From Spartinivicinus ruber (GTDB lineage Bacteria; Pseudomonadota; Gammaproteobacteria; Pseudomonadales; Zooshikellaceae), in contig NZ_CP048878.1 in NCBI RefSeq assembly GCF_011009015.1, positions 478,501 through 542,500 on the forward strand: a stretch of 64,000 bases of DNA, in the 5' to 3' direction. Both the position numbers and the translations under genes were made by a program. Below the pieces are notes generated by a model. The model searched no databases, had not been told where the DNA came from, and saw nothing but the letters and a program-made list of their open reading frames with translations. The number at the start of each line of letters is the position of its first letter. The first letter of the stretch is position 1. Shown here piece by piece: positions 17,718-26,023 of this stretch.

Positions 17718-19147
17718 ATAAATCAGCCTTGAAAAAGCAGAGCCCTCAGGCTTTAGCGGCACGCTCTAAAGCAAGATTAAAGGGTTCTAAAGAGCGTATC
17801 AAAGAAGTGGCGTTTAAAGCCAAAGTCGCGGATAACATGCCCTCTTACGATCTGGACTATATGTCAGACACCAGTGCGGCAATGATGCTAAAAACACCCA
17901 AAGGGAGTCGTGTTCTACTTTTTGCTGTGCTATCGGTTGTCATTGTCTTATTGATTTGGGCGGCCTGGGCTGATGTAGACGAAGTGACCCGTGGCGAGGG
18001 TAAAGTTATTCCTTCTACTCATTTGCAGGTCGTACAAAACTTAGAAGGTGGAATACTGAAGGAGCTTTATGTTGCAGAAGGTGACATGGTGAAAAAAGGC
18101 CAATCGTTAATGCAGTTGGATGATACTCGCTTTGCTTCCAGCTTTCGGGAAAGTGAGGTTGAGTACTTTAGTCTGCTGGCATCCATCGCACGATTAAAAT
18201 CTGAAATTAATGACACCCCGTTAGTTTTTCCAAAAGAGCTAGATAAATTCCCTGAGTACAAAAAGCGCGAGCGAGAAATCTTTAAGAGTCGCCAGCAATC
18301 AAAGGAGTCTGAATTATCCATTGTGAAAGAACAGGTGGAGCAGGTTCAGCAGGATTTAAAAAGCACTCAAGCACAGAAAAGGCGTTTAGAACGCAGTAGG
18401 CGATTATTGAAGCGCGAATATGAAATGACCAAGCCACTAGCGAGGCAAGGTGTTGTATCTGAAGTGGAAATGATTCAACTGGAGCAGCGGCTTAATGATT
18501 TAGAGGGCGAGCTGGAAACGACCGGCCTGGCAATACCAAAACTAGAGTCTTCCTATAAAGAAACGCAGCAACAAGAACAAGAAGTACGTTTGGAGTTTAA
18601 AGAAAAGGCTGTATCAGAACTGAAAGAAGCGGAGGTGAAAATAGCTCAGTTGGTTGAATCTCGGTCATCAATTGAAGATCAGGTGCAAAGGACTTCAGTT
18701 CGTTCTCCAGTGGCGGGGATTGTTAAGAAAATTAATATCACCACCATTGGTGGTGTAGTACAGCCAGGCATGAATTTAATAGAAATTGTGCCACTGGAAG
18801 ATACGCTATTGGTTGAGGCCAAAATAAGGCCAAAAGATATTGCCTTTATTCGTCTTGGCTTAAAAGCAGTGGTCAAGTTCACTGCCTATGATTTTGCCAT
18901 TTACGGTGGCTTAGATGGTATTGTGGAGCATATTAGTGCTGATACTATTCAAGATGAAGAAGATGAAAGTTACTACTTGGTTAGAATAAGAACTGAAGAG
19001 AGCAATCTTGGTAGTAAGGACAAACCTTTGCCTATCATTCCAGGCATGCTGGCGGGTGTGGATATCATCACTGGTAAGAAAACAGTGCTTGATTATTTAT
19101 TGAAACCTATCTTAAGAGCAAAACAGAATGCATTGACTGAGCGCTGA
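17714..19147 (+). CDS. lapC: HlyD-family periplasmic adaptor (LapC-like)
   Basis: This membrane fusion protein connects the ABC exporter to an outer-membrane channel. It is 477 residues, with a cytoplasmic N-terminus of about 70 residues, one transmembrane helix (LLFAVLSVVIVLLIWAAWA, about 73-91), a lipoyl-like half (HLQVVQNLEGGILKELYV), a long coiled-coil hairpin (about 160-320) and the returning lipoyl/beta-barrel part (RSPVAGIVKKINITTIGG; PGMLAGVDIITGKKT). It overlaps lapB by ATGA, so the two are translationally coupled. Confidence 0.93.
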   Translation: MNKSALKKQSPQALAARSKARLKGSKERIKEVAFKAKVADNMPSYDLDYMSDTSAAMMLKTPKGSRVLLFAVLSVVIVLLIWAAWADVDEVTRGEGKVIPSTHLQVVQNLEGGILKELYVAEGDMVKKGQSLMQLDDTRFASSFRESEVEYFSLLASIARLKSEINDTPLVFPKELDKFPEYKKREREIFKSRQQSKESELSIVKEQVEQVQQDLKSTQAQKRRLERSRRLLKREYEMTKPLARQGVVSEVEMIQLEQRLNDLEGELETTGLAIPKLESSYKETQQQEQEVRLEFKEKAVSELKEAEVKIAQLVESRSSIEDQVQRTSVRSPVAGIVKKINITTIGGVVQPGMNLIEIVPLEDTLLVEAKIRPKDIAFIRLGLKAVVKFTAYDFAIYGGLDGIVEHISADTIQDEEDESYYLVRIRTEESNLGSKDKPLPIIPGMLAGVDIITGKKTVLDYLLKPILRAKQNALTER

Positions 19148-19446
19148 TAGCAAAAGAATAGTGAACCTGGTCAGGTAAGCTTATTTTATCTACTCTTGTT
19201 TTACAAACTTGCTAGGCTTATTTAAGGTGATCAGTTTAATAGACTAAGCGTTATTGTTAGCACAATGCTATTGCCAAATTTGATAGTTGAGTAGGACTAC
19301 TGAATATGAGTAAGTTAAATATAATTAAATTTGGAACGGAGAGCGTTAATAAGCCAAAGCTATTTAGCTTAATTTTGTTGTAATAATTAGAAGTAAGTGT
19401 TTTACTATTTGGGACTTGTTTAATAATAAATAATTTATTTGGCACT

Positions 19447-19553
19447 AGTTGTTTAAACTTAAATGCCAGTGTTAGTTTTTTAGGTATCAAGTTGTTTAAA
19501 ATTTCTAGGTACCAAGCACTGAAGTTTAGGTAAAATTTTACTGAAGTTTAGGT
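19447..19553 (+). promoter_or_regulatory. Cluster of direct repeats upstream of the LuxR-type gene
   Basis: Three pairs of direct repeats crowd 100 bases: AGTTGTTTAAA (twice, about 42 apart), TAGGTA-Y-CAAG (about 25 apart) and ACTGAAGTTTAGGTA at 19518 and 19540, exactly 22 bases (two helical turns) apart. The last pair ends about 27 bases before ATG19581. They look like tandem regulator sites. The rest of the 19148-19580 gap is AT-rich with nothing else clear. Confidence 0.4.
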
Positions 19554-19580
19554 AGTAGTGATAAGAATTATTTGAGCAGT

Positions 19581-20204
19581 ATGCTGACTTTACTTTTATA
19601 CAGTCCATCAGAGCATGTTTGCCTACATTGGCAAAGAGCCCTTGCTGATGCCAATTATAAATTAATAACTACCTCTTCATTGCAAGATGCTTTAAGCAAC
19701 TTGCGTACTATACATGAAAGTATTTATCTCCTGCACGAACGTGATCTAGCTGATCCGCTGTCCATGATTCCCGAACTGATAAAGCAACAACCTCAAACCA
19801 AAGTGGTGGTGCTTGAGGATGAGTACGACACCAAGCGGGCGTACACTTATTTTCAGGCTGGTGTAGTGGGTGTGTGTAATGCGTTTATGGCTGCAAAGCA
19901 AATCCCATTATTAATTGCTGTTGTATCACAAGGACAAGTGTGGTGCGGTAAACCTTTTATGGAAGCTATGGTAAAAAGTCTGGCTCAGCAACCGAATAGA
20001 AAAAATGCAAATTCGGAACTATTACACAAACTGTCGCCAAGAGAACAGGAAGTTGCATTACAAGTAGTGGAAGGACTTAATAATAAAGAAATCTCCAATA
20101 AAATGGGTGTATCGGAACGAACAATAAAAGCCCATCTTTCCAACATTTTTAAAAAACTCGAAGTAAAAGATCGACTACAACTCGCTTTATGCTTAAGGCA
20201 GTGA
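19581..20204 (+). CDS. LuxR/NarL-family transcriptional regulator
   Basis: This is a 207-residue DNA-binding regulator. The C-terminal 60 residues are a LuxR-type helix-turn-helix (LSPREQEVALQVVEGLNNKE, then SERTIKAHLSNIFKKL). The N-terminal 130 residues look like a degenerate receiver domain (TLLLYSPSEHVCLHWQRALA; TKVVVLEDEYDTKRAYTYF) without a clear phosphorylation pocket, a pattern seen in biofilm regulators such as CsgD. ATG19581 is preferred to an in-frame TTG at 19572. Its position between the lapBC pair and the adhesin gene suggests it controls adhesin expression; that is inference. Confidence 0.85.
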   Translation: MLTLLLYSPSEHVCLHWQRALADANYKLITTSSLQDALSNLRTIHESIYLLHERDLADPLSMIPELIKQQPQTKVVVLEDEYDTKRAYTYFQAGVVGVCNAFMAAKQIPLLIAVVSQGQVWCGKPFMEAMVKSLAQQPNRKNANSELLHKLSPREQEVALQVVEGLNNKEISNKMGVSERTIKAHLSNIFKKLEVKDRLQLALCLRQ

Positions 20205-20321
20205 GATTTAATTCTCAGCAATAATTAATTTGTACTTTTGTACGATTGTTGCTTTCTACCCCTTAATTAAATATTAGCCCCCAGACAACACAATTCAGTT
20301 GATGGAGGTTAATAATTTATT

Positions 20322-23270
20322 ATGAAGGACCAACAGGGGTTAAACAATTCACAAAATAATCTGAACGATTCGACAGTTATTATTGGTGAAGTAAAGGGAA
20401 TTTCAGGAAAAGCAATCGCAACTTCTGAAAATGGAAGCCAGAGAATTTTACACACTGACGATAATATTTTTAGAAATGATAAAATTCAGGTAATTTCTGG
20501 CACAGTTCACATAGAGTTTTTTGAAAGTAATGGCTACGTCACCCTAGGTCCAGGGGATAGAGTTTTACTTGATGAGTCGGTATATACAGCTGAACCACAT
20601 TATGTGCCAGAATCAGTCGTAGATGCTAAAGCGATAATTGCTGCTATCGATTTAGGTGCTGACCCCACTAAATTATTACCTCCAACTGCAGCGGGCCCAA
20701 AAACACCTGCACCAGCAGCGATTGAAGAAAATGAAGGCTCGCCAGGCTTTCCTGTTATTGATAGAGATGGTCATTCAACCATTGCTGAAACAGATTTTAA
20801 TACAGCGCCTTTTGCTGGTATCCCCGTGGTTGGCTTTGTGGATGACGATGATGATGAAAATAATACAGGTGAAGAGGAAACACCAGAAGATCCAACAGAT
20901 CCAACAGATCCAACAGATCCAACAGATCCAACAGATCCAACAGATCCAACAGATCCAACAGATCCAACAGATCCAACAGATCCAACAGATCCAACAGATC
21001 CAACAGATCCAGAAACGCCCGATATAACAACTAATAAGTTTTATTTACCTGAAAATAGTCAGTCAAGTACTGAGGTTGGCAGGGTAAAGGCTACAGATCC
21101 AACAGGTAATGGAATTAAATTCAGTTTTGAAAATGGCTCGTTAGTTAGCCAGGATGGTTATTTTGAAATAGATCCAGATACTGGCGTAATATATTTAACT
21201 CTACTTGGTTCGGAAACTAATCAAAATGGACTGCTTGATTTTGAAAGCGATCCAAATATGGCGACTGTTTGGGTACAAGTAACAGATAGTGCAGGTAACT
21301 CAACAAGTGAAGCCGTTAATATTTGTATTACTAATGTTAATGAGCCACCTACAATTGACCTGGATAGTGATTTAACAGTTTTAGAAGACTGTGTTGATAC
21401 TTCTAATCCAATCAAGATTGGTACTTTAAAAGCCGTTGATCCTGATAATAATTTCGATCACTACGTTATTACTGGTAAGGATAAAGATCTCGTTGAAATT
21501 TCAGGCAATATGATTCAGCTCAAGCCTGGAGTTACCTTAGAAGTAGGTACAATCAGTATTTCGATTGTTGGTGTAGATGAAGGAGGTTTAACCAGTAATC
21601 AAGTCGACTTTAGTGTTGATGTTGTTGATACTAAATGCCCAATAATTATTGATGATAAGTTTTACCTAGAAGAAAATAGTGCTGCGGGTACAGTGGTAGG
21701 CAAAGTTGAAGTAAAAGACTCAAGTCCTGTTAAATTTAACTTTGAGAATGGCACTCAAACCAGTAGTGATGGTTATTTCACTATTGATGCCGTCACTGGT
21801 GTTATTACATTAACTGCAATTGGTGCAGCTACAAATGCCAATGGTTTATTAGATTTCGAAAGCAATCCTAATATGGATACGTTGCGTGTTTCTGTCATGG
21901 ATAGCGCAGGTAATACTACTGTTGCAGACGTTACCATTTGTATTACCGATGTTGATGAGCCGCAACCCCCTGTCATTAACTGCGATAAATTTTATTTAGC
22001 CGAAAACAGTCTATCGGATACTGTAGTTGGTAATGTTGAAGGAACGGGTGGTACAGGCAAGCTGAAATATAAATTTGAAAATGGTTCTCAAACCAGTCAG
22101 GATGGTTATTTTAGTATTGATGCAACTACAGGGGTTGTCACATTAACTGCGCTTGGAGCTGCTACAAATAGTAATGGCCTGTTAGATTTCGAAAGCAATC
22201 CTAATATGGATACACTGCGTGTTTCTGTTATGGATGAAGCAGGAAATACGACAACTCAAGACGTCATCATCTGTATTACCGATGTTGATGAGCCGCAACC
22301 CCCTGTCATTAACTGCGATAAATTTTATTTAGCTGAAAACAGTCTCTCGAGTACTGTAGTTGGTAATGTTGAAGGAGCAGGTGGCACTGGCAGACTGACG
22401 TATAGGTTTGAAAATGGCACTCAAACCAGTCAAGACGGTTATTTTACGATTGATGCCGTTACTGGTGTGATTATGTTAACCGCTCTGGGTGCTGCAACCA
22501 ATGCGAGTGGCTTATTGGATTTTGAAAGCAACCCTAATATGGATGTGTTGCGTGTTTCTGTCACGGATGAAGCAGGAAATACCACTACCCAAGACGTTAC
22601 TATTTGTATTACCGATGAAAATGAGGCGCCTACAATTGATTTAGATAGTAGTCTCACAGTATTAGAAGACTGTGCAGACACTTCTAATGGTATTTTTATT
22701 GGCACTCTATCTGCGACTGATCCAGAACAAAATTTTGATCATTATGAAATTTCTGGAGATGACAAAGATTTAGTTGAAATTGTTGGCAATGAGTTACGCT
22801 TGAAACCGAATGTCGTACTAGATGCCAATGCCAATCCAGTTATATCGGTGTCAGTGGTAGGCGTGGACCAGGAAGGACTAACCAGCAACCAGGTTGACTT
22901 TTCAGTGGATGTAATTGACCCAAATAACCCTATATCACAAACTGATATTTATGATTTTGGGCCGAGTCAAGGGACTGCAGCGAACCCAGCAGAAGAAACC
23001 ATTGATCAATTCAATATCGCTGAGGGCGACGCACTAAACTTAAAAGACCTGCTTGTCGATGAGGAAAATAACCCCTTAGATGAATATTTGGATTTTGAGT
23101 TTGCAAATGGCTCAACAACAATTGATGTAAGCCCAATGGCAAATGGCCCAGTGACTCAAAAAATTGTCTTAAATGGAGTTGATTTATCTGATCAAGCCCA
23201 TTACGGGACAGAAGATACAGGCATTATTCTAAGCAATCTGCTAAATAATAATAACTTGATTATTGACTAA
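20322..23270 (+). CDS. LapA-like surface adhesin with retention module and T1SS C-terminus
   Basis: Large adhesins of this type are exported by LapBC and held in the outer membrane until LapG cleaves them. The 982 residues read in order: an N-terminal retention module (18-115; VIIGEVKGISGKA, VTLGPGDRVLLDE), then DPTKLLPPTAAG with a TAAG cleavage motif at 122-125; an acidic linker with 13 Asp-Pro-Thr repeats (about 190-229); six cadherin/Ig-like domains in order A-B-A-A-A-B (about 238-875; type A has KFYL-x-ENS, DGYF-x-ID, GLLDFES); and a C-terminal T1SS target domain with TIDQFNIAEGDALNLKDLL and LLNNNNLIID. Cysteines recur at domain junctions, which is unusual. It is small for the class; no RTX nonapeptides are seen. 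A ribosome site GGAGG lies 13 bases from the ATG. Confidence 0.9.
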   Translation: MKDQQGLNNSQNNLNDSTVIIGEVKGISGKAIATSENGSQRILHTDDNIFRNDKIQVISGTVHIEFFESNGYVTLGPGDRVLLDESVYTAEPHYVPESVVDAKAIIAAIDLGADPTKLLPPTAAGPKTPAPAAIEENEGSPGFPVIDRDGHSTIAETDFNTAPFAGIPVVGFVDDDDDENNTGEEETPEDPTDPTDPTDPTDPTDPTDPTDPTDPTDPTDPTDPTDPTDPETPDITTNKFYLPENSQSSTEVGRVKATDPTGNGIKFSFENGSLVSQDGYFEIDPDTGVIYLTLLGSETNQNGLLDFESDPNMATVWVQVTDSAGNSTSEAVNICITNVNEPPTIDLDSDLTVLEDCVDTSNPIKIGTLKAVDPDNNFDHYVITGKDKDLVEISGNMIQLKPGVTLEVGTISISIVGVDEGGLTSNQVDFSVDVVDTKCPIIIDDKFYLEENSAAGTVVGKVEVKDSSPVKFNFENGTQTSSDGYFTIDAVTGVITLTAIGAATNANGLLDFESNPNMDTLRVSVMDSAGNTTVADVTICITDVDEPQPPVINCDKFYLAENSLSDTVVGNVEGTGGTGKLKYKFENGSQTSQDGYFSIDATTGVVTLTALGAATNSNGLLDFESNPNMDTLRVSVMDEAGNTTTQDVIICITDVDEPQPPVINCDKFYLAENSLSSTVVGNVEGAGGTGRLTYRFENGTQTSQDGYFTIDAVTGVIMLTALGAATNASGLLDFESNPNMDVLRVSVTDEAGNTTTQDVTICITDENEAPTIDLDSSLTVLEDCADTSNGIFIGTLSATDPEQNFDHYEISGDDKDLVEIVGNELRLKPNVVLDANANPVISVSVVGVDQEGLTSNQVDFSVDVIDPNNPISQTDIYDFGPSQGTAANPAEETIDQFNIAEGDALNLKDLLVDEENNPLDEYLDFEFANGSTTIDVSPMANGPVTQKIVLNGVDLSDQAHYGTEDTGIILSNLLNNNNLIID
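20889..21011 (+). repeat. Perfect 9-base tandem repeat inside the adhesin gene
   Basis: Thirteen identical copies of GATCCAACA (20889-21005) plus a partial copy, encoding (Asp-Pro-Thr)13-Asp-Pro. Perfect identity means it is young or still slipping. The unit is three codons, so copy changes alter linker length without shifting frame. Confidence 0.95.
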
Positions 23271-23326
23271 TAAGGCTTGTTACTTCTAAACAAGATATAC
23301 TGGTAACAGTATTATCTTATTATTTA

Positions 23327-23376
23327 AACGGTTATATACTTACTTTACATGGTGTAGTATATAGCCGTTTTTTTTA
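23327..23376 (+). terminator. Terminator of the adhesin gene
   Basis: AACGGTTATATACT and AGTATATAGCCGTT form a stem (one G-T pair) closing a 15-base loop, followed by eight T. It lies about 55 bases past the stop. Confidence 0.8.
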
Positions 23377-23382
23377 TGGTTA

Positions 23383-23412
23383 TGCTCTTCACGAATGATT
23401 TTTAGGGTTTGA
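23383..23412 (+). repeat. Dispersed repeat, copy D (short)
   Basis: TGCTCTTCACGAATGATTTT, then TAGGGTTTGA. Only the left 30 bases of the repeat are present. It lies directly after the adhesin terminator. Confidence 0.65.
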
Positions 23413-23432
23413 CTAGAACATTTAATAGGCTA

Positions 23433-23699
23433 ATGACAAAAACAACGACAGACTGGTTAGTTTATATAGTGGAGTGTGCTGATAATACTTTATATACAGG
23501 TATTACCAATAATTTGGAACGAAGAATCAGTCAGCATAATGCAGGAACAGGCGCCAAATATTTGAAAGGCCGTACGCCTGTTAATCTCGTTTATAGTGAG
23601 GATGGGCATAATCGGTCAAGTGCATCTAAACGCGAAAAAAATATAAAGCAGCTGACTCGTCAACAAAAATTGAAGTTAGTTATTGAGTACTCCTCTTAA
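23433..23699 (+). CDS. GIY-YIG nuclease-domain protein (YhbQ/UPF0213 type)
   Basis: From ATG23433 the protein has 88 residues. It is a single compact GIY-YIG domain: WLVYIVECADNTLYTGITN gives the VYI...YTG form of the motif, followed by the Arg of LERRISQH and the helix RSSASKREKNIKQLTRQQK. The size and sequence match the YhbQ/YazA family, which bacteria carry widely and for which weak nuclease activity has been reported. A TTG start at 23409 would lie in a dispersed repeat and is unlikely. Confidence 0.88.
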   Translation: MTKTTTDWLVYIVECADNTLYTGITNNLERRISQHNAGTGAKYLKGRTPVNLVYSEDGHNRSSASKREKNIKQLTRQQKLKLVIEYSS

Positions 23700-23891
23700 G
23701 TCTTAATGGTTCTCATCAATAAATGAATATTCACCCTAATCATTTATAAAAACATAAACTCATAGGGCTTCATCGCTCGACGGCTGCCCCTATAGTTAAA
23801 ATGAATGCTTTTTAGCTTACGATGCTCAACTATCACAAAAGCTTGATGTCTAACTCCTGAGCAATGATTATCCAAATGATGTGAGGCGTTT

Positions 23892-24299
23892 ATGAGGCAA
23901 CATTTAGTGTGTTTGCTGACAGTTCTATTACCAATTATTAATGTGACTGCTGCAGAACAGGAGGTTGATAAAGGCACTAATATTGTAACTGGTTCTGTTT
24001 CCTATTTACAGCGGATTGCTTTACCTAAAGAGGCTGTAGTCAATGTGCAGCTCGTGGATGTTTCGTTACAGGATGCTCCTGCTATAGTCATTAATGAACA
24101 AACTTATAGTGGTAAGCAAGTACCTATTCAATTTAATTTAAAATATCAGCCTAAAGAAATTAAACCCACTCATGATTATGCTGTGCAAGCAAATATCACA
24201 GTGAATGGTAAGCTCTGGTTTATTAATACTAAGCGATATAGTGTCTTAACGAAAGGTAATGAAGATAAGGCAGATTTAGTACTAGAAATGGTGAAATAG
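23892..24299 (+). CDS. YbaY-like periplasmic protein
   Basis: A 135-residue precursor with a signal peptide (MRQHLVCLLTVLLPIINVTA, cleavage near A20-A21). The mature part has the YbaY/YscW-pilotin-like beta fold signature: VTGSVSYLQRIALPKEAVVNV, then QLVDVSLQDAPAIVI and VPIQFNLKY. Relatives are usually lipoproteins; this one has no lipobox cysteine, so it is probably soluble in the periplasm. GAGG lies six bases before the ATG. Function is not established. Confidence 0.75.
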   Translation: MRQHLVCLLTVLLPIINVTAAEQEVDKGTNIVTGSVSYLQRIALPKEAVVNVQLVDVSLQDAPAIVINEQTYSGKQVPIQFNLKYQPKEIKPTHDYAVQANITVNGKLWFINTKRYSVLTKGNEDKADLVLEMVK

Positions 24300-24351
24300 T
24301 CTACACTTGTGTAGATTTTAGTTAGCCTGGAGTGTTGAGTTCCAGGCTAAG
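24300..24351. terminator. Two hairpins between the YbaY-like gene and trpS
   Basis: TCTACAC-TT-GTGTAGA followed by TTTT (24301-24321) suits the plus-strand gene. TTAGCCTGGA / TCCAGGCTAA (24322-24351) is a second strong stem six bases from the end of trpS, on the other strand. Confidence 0.6.
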
Positions 24352-24356
24352 CCTTC

Positions 24357-25370
24357 CTAGGAATTAATTGGTCGTATACCAATTGAGTGACGAATTTTAT
24401 CTAAAAGAGGTGTGGTTTCTGAACGTGCTTTTTCTGCTCCTTGTAGAAGAATTTTTTCTATATGGTCAGGATTGCTTAGCAGCTCTTCATATCTTGCTCT
24501 AGGCTCTTTAAGATGGTTGTTCAGGTATTCAAATAACTCTTGTTTTAACTCACCCCATGCAGCGCCAGCTTCATATCTGGCTCGTTTAGCTTGAATCTCA
24601 TCTTCATTAGCAAATGCGCTGAAAATTTCAAATAGCGTACAAGTGTGAGGGTCTTTCGGTTCACCTGGCTCCAGAGAATTGGTTTTGATTTTCATAATCA
24701 GCTTACGTAGTTTTTTCTCTGGTACGAATAAGGGGATAGTGTTGTCGTAGCTTTTACTCATTTTACGCCCATCTAATCCGCTTAACACTGCTGAGTCTAT
24801 ATCAACTACTGCTTCAGGCAGATTAAAACCAACTTTATAATGATGGTTCATACGGCCTGCGATATCTCTGGTCATTTCCAGGTGTTGAACTTGGTCTCTA
24901 CCTACTGGTACTTTTTGTGCGTTGAGTACCAAAATGTCAGCAGCCATCAATACCGGGTAGCCAAATAGCCCCATGGTGATACCTTTATCGGGATCGCTAG
25001 AGCCTTCTTCTTCATTTTGCTGAACAGCTGCTTTGTAAGCGTGGGCACGGTTCATCAAGCCTTTTGCTGTTAAGCAGGAGATTATCCAGTTAAGCTCCAT
25101 TATTTCAGGGATGTCTGATTGGCGATAAAAGCAGGCTTTGTCAGTATTTAGGCCAAGAGCTAACCAGGTTGCTGCAATTTCTTTAGTAGACTGATGAATT
25201 CTTTCAGGATCACGGGCTTTTACAATAGCGTGATAGTCGGCCAGGAAGTAGTAAGACTGTACGTCATCTTGTTTGCTGGCTTCAATTGCAGGGCGGATGG
25301 CTCCTACATAGTTTCCTAAATGAGGGGTTCCTGTAGTGGTAATCCCTGTTAATACTCTGGTTTTACTCAT
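24357..25370 (-). CDS. trpS: Tryptophan--tRNA ligase
   Basis: This class I synthetase charges tRNA-Trp in the cytoplasm. It has 337 residues, as in E. coli (334). The HIGH-like motif is TGTPHLGNY near the N-terminus (12-20) and the KMSKS motif is [10 protein letters not shown] at about 200. [19 protein letters not shown] is the conserved substrate-binding block. It is a single gene on the minus strand with about 650 bases of unusual non-coding DNA upstream. Confidence 0.96.
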   Translation of the reverse strand: MSKTRVLTGITTTGTPHLGNYVGAIRPAIEASKQDDVQSYYFLADYHAIVKARDPERIHQSTKEIAATWLALGLNTDKACFYRQSDIPEIMELNWIISCLTAKGLMNRAHAYKAAVQQNEEEGSSDPDKGITMGLFGYPVLMAADILVLNAQKVPVGRDQVQHLEMTRDIAGRMNHHYKVGFNLPEAVVDIDSAVLSGLDGRKMSKSYDNTIPLFVPEKKLRKLIMKIKTNSLEPGEPKDPHTCTLFEIFSAFANEDEIQAKRARYEAGAAWGELKQELFEYLNNHLKEPRARYEELLSNPDHIEKILLQGAEKARSETTPLLDKIRHSIGIRPINS

Positions 25371-25471
25371 GGCATTTGCAATTATTTAATATAGGCCTAT
25401 TGAAAGCCGAAAATTATACACCTGTAATAGGTGGCAAAACTACATTGGCTATGGGTTTTTAGTAGCAGGAA

Positions 25472-25508
25472 AGAAAAAGCCAGTGTTGTATTACAACACT
25501 GGCTTTCT
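25472..25508 (-). terminator. Near-perfect hairpin upstream of trpS
   Basis: AAAGCCAGTGTTGTA and its exact complement TACAACACTGGCTTT are separated by one base. On the minus strand it is followed by TTTTTCTTT, which makes it a terminator reading toward trpS, about 100 bases before its ATG. It would end a transcript from the micro-peptide region (25538-25661) or act as an attenuator. Confidence 0.6.
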
Positions 25509-25537
25509 AAGAAAAGAGAGAGTTTGTATGTTTGTTA

Positions 25538-25612
25538 TTACTCGCTTGTAGGTAGTTTCCACAATGGTGTGGGTACATCTACGAATTTTGTATTTTTCTT
25601 CAGCTGGTACAC
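25538..25612 (-). CDS. Possible micro-peptide ORF (24 residues)
   Basis: The minus strand reads GTG TAC CAG CTG and on to TAA: VYQLKKNTKF, then VDVPTPLWKLPTSE. I do not recognise it. A second partial copy lies just upstream (25623-25661, VKVYQLGVKRVT); both copies begin AAGTGTACCA and end CAAGCGAGTAA, so this is a duplicated unit in which the upstream copy has lost its middle and the downstream copy has a TAA where the upstream copy has AAA. It lies between two hairpins. There is no ribosome site directly in front of this copy; AGGAGGG at 25672-25678 precedes the upstream copy. It could be a remnant of a small peptide gene, a peptide precursor, or chance. Confidence 0.35.
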   Translation of the reverse strand: MYQLKKNTKFVDVPTPLWKLPTSE

Positions 25613-25661
25613 TTACACGCAGTTAAGTTACTCGCTTGACTCCTAATTGGTACACTTTCAC

Positions 25662-25699
25662 GCCCTAGCATCCCTCCTAATACGCTAGGGCTTTTTTTT
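25662..25699 (+). terminator. Strong hairpin with T8 tract
   Basis: GCCCTAGC and GCTAGGGC pair perfectly around a 14-base loop, followed by eight T on the plus strand. It would end a plus-strand transcript crossing 25510-25660, yet no plus-strand gene is there, so a small RNA is possible. On the minus strand the loop carries AGGAGGG, and a GTG codon follows the stem directly. Confidence 0.65.
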
Positions 25700-25955
25700 G
25701 CTCAGTCGATAATACCCCCTAAATTCATTTCGGTCTATACCTATATAAAAATTTCTTAGAATATTTTTCTTTTTATTTCAAAACTATCAGACATTAAGCC
25801 ATCAATAGTGATATTTTGTGATTTAAATGTTATTGATTGGTTAATGTAGAGGGGCTGCTTTTCTCGGTATTTGTGGGTGATCGGCAGAGTAAAAGCAAGG
25901 CACTCTTAAGTACTTAAACATCATCTCTGGTTCATTGACATGGAGGGTATTTAAA

Positions 25956-25987
25956 CCATATTATCTATCTATTGATAGATAATATGG
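25956..25987. promoter_or_regulatory. Perfect palindrome upstream of the cupin gene
   Basis: CCATATTATCTATC and GATAGATAATATGG form a perfect 14-base inverted repeat with a 4-base centre, ending 36 bases before the cupin ATG. It may be a dimeric repressor site or an RNA hairpin in the leader. Nothing else clear was seen in 25700-25955. Confidence 0.5.
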
Positions 25988-26023
25988 TGGAAAAGTTCTT
26001 CTTGTTTATGCCAAGGATATGTT

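Noticed and set aside
20889..21011. CRISPR-like array
   Set aside because: The repeats are contiguous 9-base units without spacers and are in-frame coding sequence.
20656..21030. ORFs on both strands rich in Gln-Ile or Leu-Asp repeats
   Set aside because: They are shadow frames of the 9-base DPT-coding tandem repeat in the adhesin gene.
25431..25646. Plus-strand ORF with two Trp codons (MAKLHWLW) before a hairpin, as a Trp attenuator
   Set aside because: trpS lies on the other strand and no trp biosynthesis gene follows on the plus strand, so the resemblance to a leader peptide is probably chance.
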